The notes under the pieces: model-generated
Seen by the model: the letters and a program-made list of their open reading frames with translations, nothing else
Database searches by the model: none
Told to the model about the DNA's origin: nothing
In this document: in pieces, positions 62,914 to 64,000 of the stretch
How positions within the stretch are numbered: position 1 is the stretch's first letter
Layout: each line of letters starts with the position of its first letter
Assembly (NCBI GenBank): GCA_022641835.1
Contig: CP048718.1
Location: 62,001-126,000 of the forward strand
Direction of reading: 5' to 3'
From: Petasospora fabianii
Lineage: Eukaryota; Ascomycota; Saccharomycetes; Phaffomycetales; Wickerhamomycetaceae
DNA length: 64,000 nt
Translations under genes and position numbers: made by a program

Positions 62914-64000
62914 ATGGACTACTACTCATCATTGGACCCTAGGTCCCTTTCATCTACACCGACGTTATTTGAGATTATTTCCTCAGATGAACTATCATCT
63001 TTGCTCTCACCTTCTCTCCGATACATCATTGTCAACTATGCTCAACAGTATCCTCGTCAATTATTGGCTCTTGCCCTTAGGTTTGACGAATTGAATTTAG
63101 TCTTGAGAGGAGCCTTGGAATGGTATTTCCTTCGGAAATGGAATGCTACGTTCACAGATAAGTTTTATGGTTTAAAAAGAGCTAGTAAAGTCAATGTTGA
63201 GGTTCATGATGAAGGGAATAAGATCTTTGATCTAATTGAATCAAGACGCAGACTCAGCAGATTACAAATACTTGGATCATTGATTAATGTCGTTGGTATC
63301 GATTACATTAAGGAGAAATTGGATGTTAAGTATGAACAGTTAAAGGCTAAAGTTGCCTTAAAACAATTGAGAATCATTGATTGGGACACTTGGGTAAGAG
63401 TATGGTTTGTCAAGTTATATCCAAGTTTTAAGAAGTTATTAAAAGTGTTAAACATTGTGTGTCAATTGGCATATCTCTCGGGGAGAACAAAGTCCCCATC
63501 ATTGGCAGATATGCTCTTAAAGATTGAGTATACACGTATAACACAGTTTGATTATGATCTTCATGAGACCAAACCTGAAATTGTTCGAGCTAAAGAGAGA
63601 ACAAGACCACCAAGTTTTGGTCAACAACTCCTGATGATGTATACAAAGTATTATGGACCGATTCAGAGAGGTGTTTCACAATTATCAACTACAATTTTCC
63701 CCTTGGCTATCTTCATACTTAAGTTTTTGGAATGGTGGAACTCTTCAGAGTTTGCATCCAAATTAACAAATCAAAGATTCGATAAGGAGATTCCATCACC
63801 ACCAAGGAGATCAGATAAACCAATTCAAAATAGTGATAAATGTCCAATTTGTCATGAAATCATTACAAACCATGCAGTGATTGAAACAGGTTATGTGTTT
63901 TGTTACCCATGTATCACACGTTATCTAACTGATAGTGATGCTAAACATGGGGGAAGATGTCCAATTACGGGACAAAGACTCCTTGGATGCAGATATGACT
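62914..64000 (+). CDS. PEX12: Peroxin-12 (partial, runs off window)
   Basis: The open frame from the ATG at 62914 continues to the last base, 362 codons, against 399 in S. cerevisiae. Pex12 is a peroxisomal membrane RING protein that works with Pex2 and Pex10 to ubiquitinate the receptor Pex5. The start MDYYSSLDPRSLSSTPTLFE fits the Pex12 N-terminal domain. Membrane helices lie near 265-285 (TTIFPLAIFILKFLEWW). A degenerate RING follows, CPICH...CYPCI...CPITG (about 310-355), lacking some zinc ligands, as known for Pex12. About 40 residues are missing at the right edge. Confidence 0.92.
   Translation, partial: MDYYSSLDPRSLSSTPTLFEIISSDELSSLLSPSLRYIIVNYAQQYPRQLLALALRFDELNLVLRGALEWYFLRKWNATFTDKFYGLKRASKVNVEVHDEGNKIFDLIESRRRLSRLQILGSLINVVGIDYIKEKLDVKYEQLKAKVALKQLRIIDWDTWVRVWFVKLYPSFKKLLKVLNIVCQLAYLSGRTKSPSLADMLLKIEYTRITQFDYDLHETKPEIVRAKERTRPPSFGQQLLMMYTKYYGPIQRGVSQLSTTIFPLAIFILKFLEWWNSSEFASKLTNQRFDKEIPSPPRRSDKPIQNSDKCPICHEIITNHAVIETGYVFCYPCITRYLTDSDAKHGGRCPITGQRLLGCRYD

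Overview
This window comes from a budding yeast (Saccharomycotina). The nuclear genes are compact and mostly intronless. The few introns found are short and yeast-like (GTGAGT/GTAAGT donors; an exact TACTAAC branch site in one, diverged branch sites in the other two). A tRNA-Val(AAC) is nearly identical to that of Saccharomyces, and most genes have clear S. cerevisiae orthologues. CTG reads as leucine at conserved sites (HOL1), so this is not a CUG-Ser or CUG-Ala yeast. A lineage such as the Phaffomycetaceae is possible, but the sequence alone cannot settle it.

Layout. 1-6.9 kb is a graveyard of one Ty1/copia family: the 3' end of an element at the left edge, six further LTR copies in both orientations (three with 5-bp target duplications), and scraps of older pol sequence, with no host gene. 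7-18.6 kb holds YEH2-like, SGN1-like, a YLR001C-like fasciclin protein, IZH3, SDO1, IRC25/POC3 and an unassigned mitochondrial protein. 19-30.8 kb holds an unassigned multi-pass membrane protein, PDX1 (with a hidden 5' intron), an unassigned zinc-ribbon protein, HOL1, MET3 and an M20 peptidase-family amidohydrolase. 31-38.3 kb holds a three-AT-hook protein, NOC3, tRNA-Val, YKU70 and a second M20 amidohydrolase that shares intron position with the first. 38.5-48.1 kb is a tandem of two Als/agglutinin-like GPI-anchored adhesins (about 840 and 2,055 residues), with traces of a third, decayed copy in the 2.3-kb gap beyond. 50.4-64 kb holds SPC1, XKS1, an NRAMP metal transporter, FSH1, a zinc alcohol dehydrogenase-like enzyme, an ERC1-like MATE transporter, AVT1 and the 5' 362 codons of PEX12, which runs off the right edge.

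How the genes relate. There are no operons; most links are shared regulation or ancestry. SDO1 and NOC3 (ribosome biogenesis) each carry adjacent PAC-like and RRPE-like promoter motifs. MET3 has Cbf1-type (CACGTG) and Met31/32-type (TGTGGC) motifs. Pairs or triplets of CACGTG at exactly 11-bp spacing recur upstream of YKU70/M20-2 and FSH1/ADH. Several pairs that are neighbours in S. cerevisiae (PDX1/XKS1, MET3/SPC1, YLR001C/NOC3) are all here but 20-30 kb apart, while YEH2-IRC25-SDO1-IZH3 stay close together. This suggests that ancestral blocks were shuffled locally rather than dispersed.

The strongest items for a second look are the Als-like adhesin tandem and its relic, the two M20 genes with a shared intron, the hidden PDX1 intron, a minimal uORF one base before HOL1, a nine-copy CAAGGCG-type motif cluster between XKS1 and the NRAMP gene, and a perfect 22-bp palindrome between the MATE and AVT1 genes.
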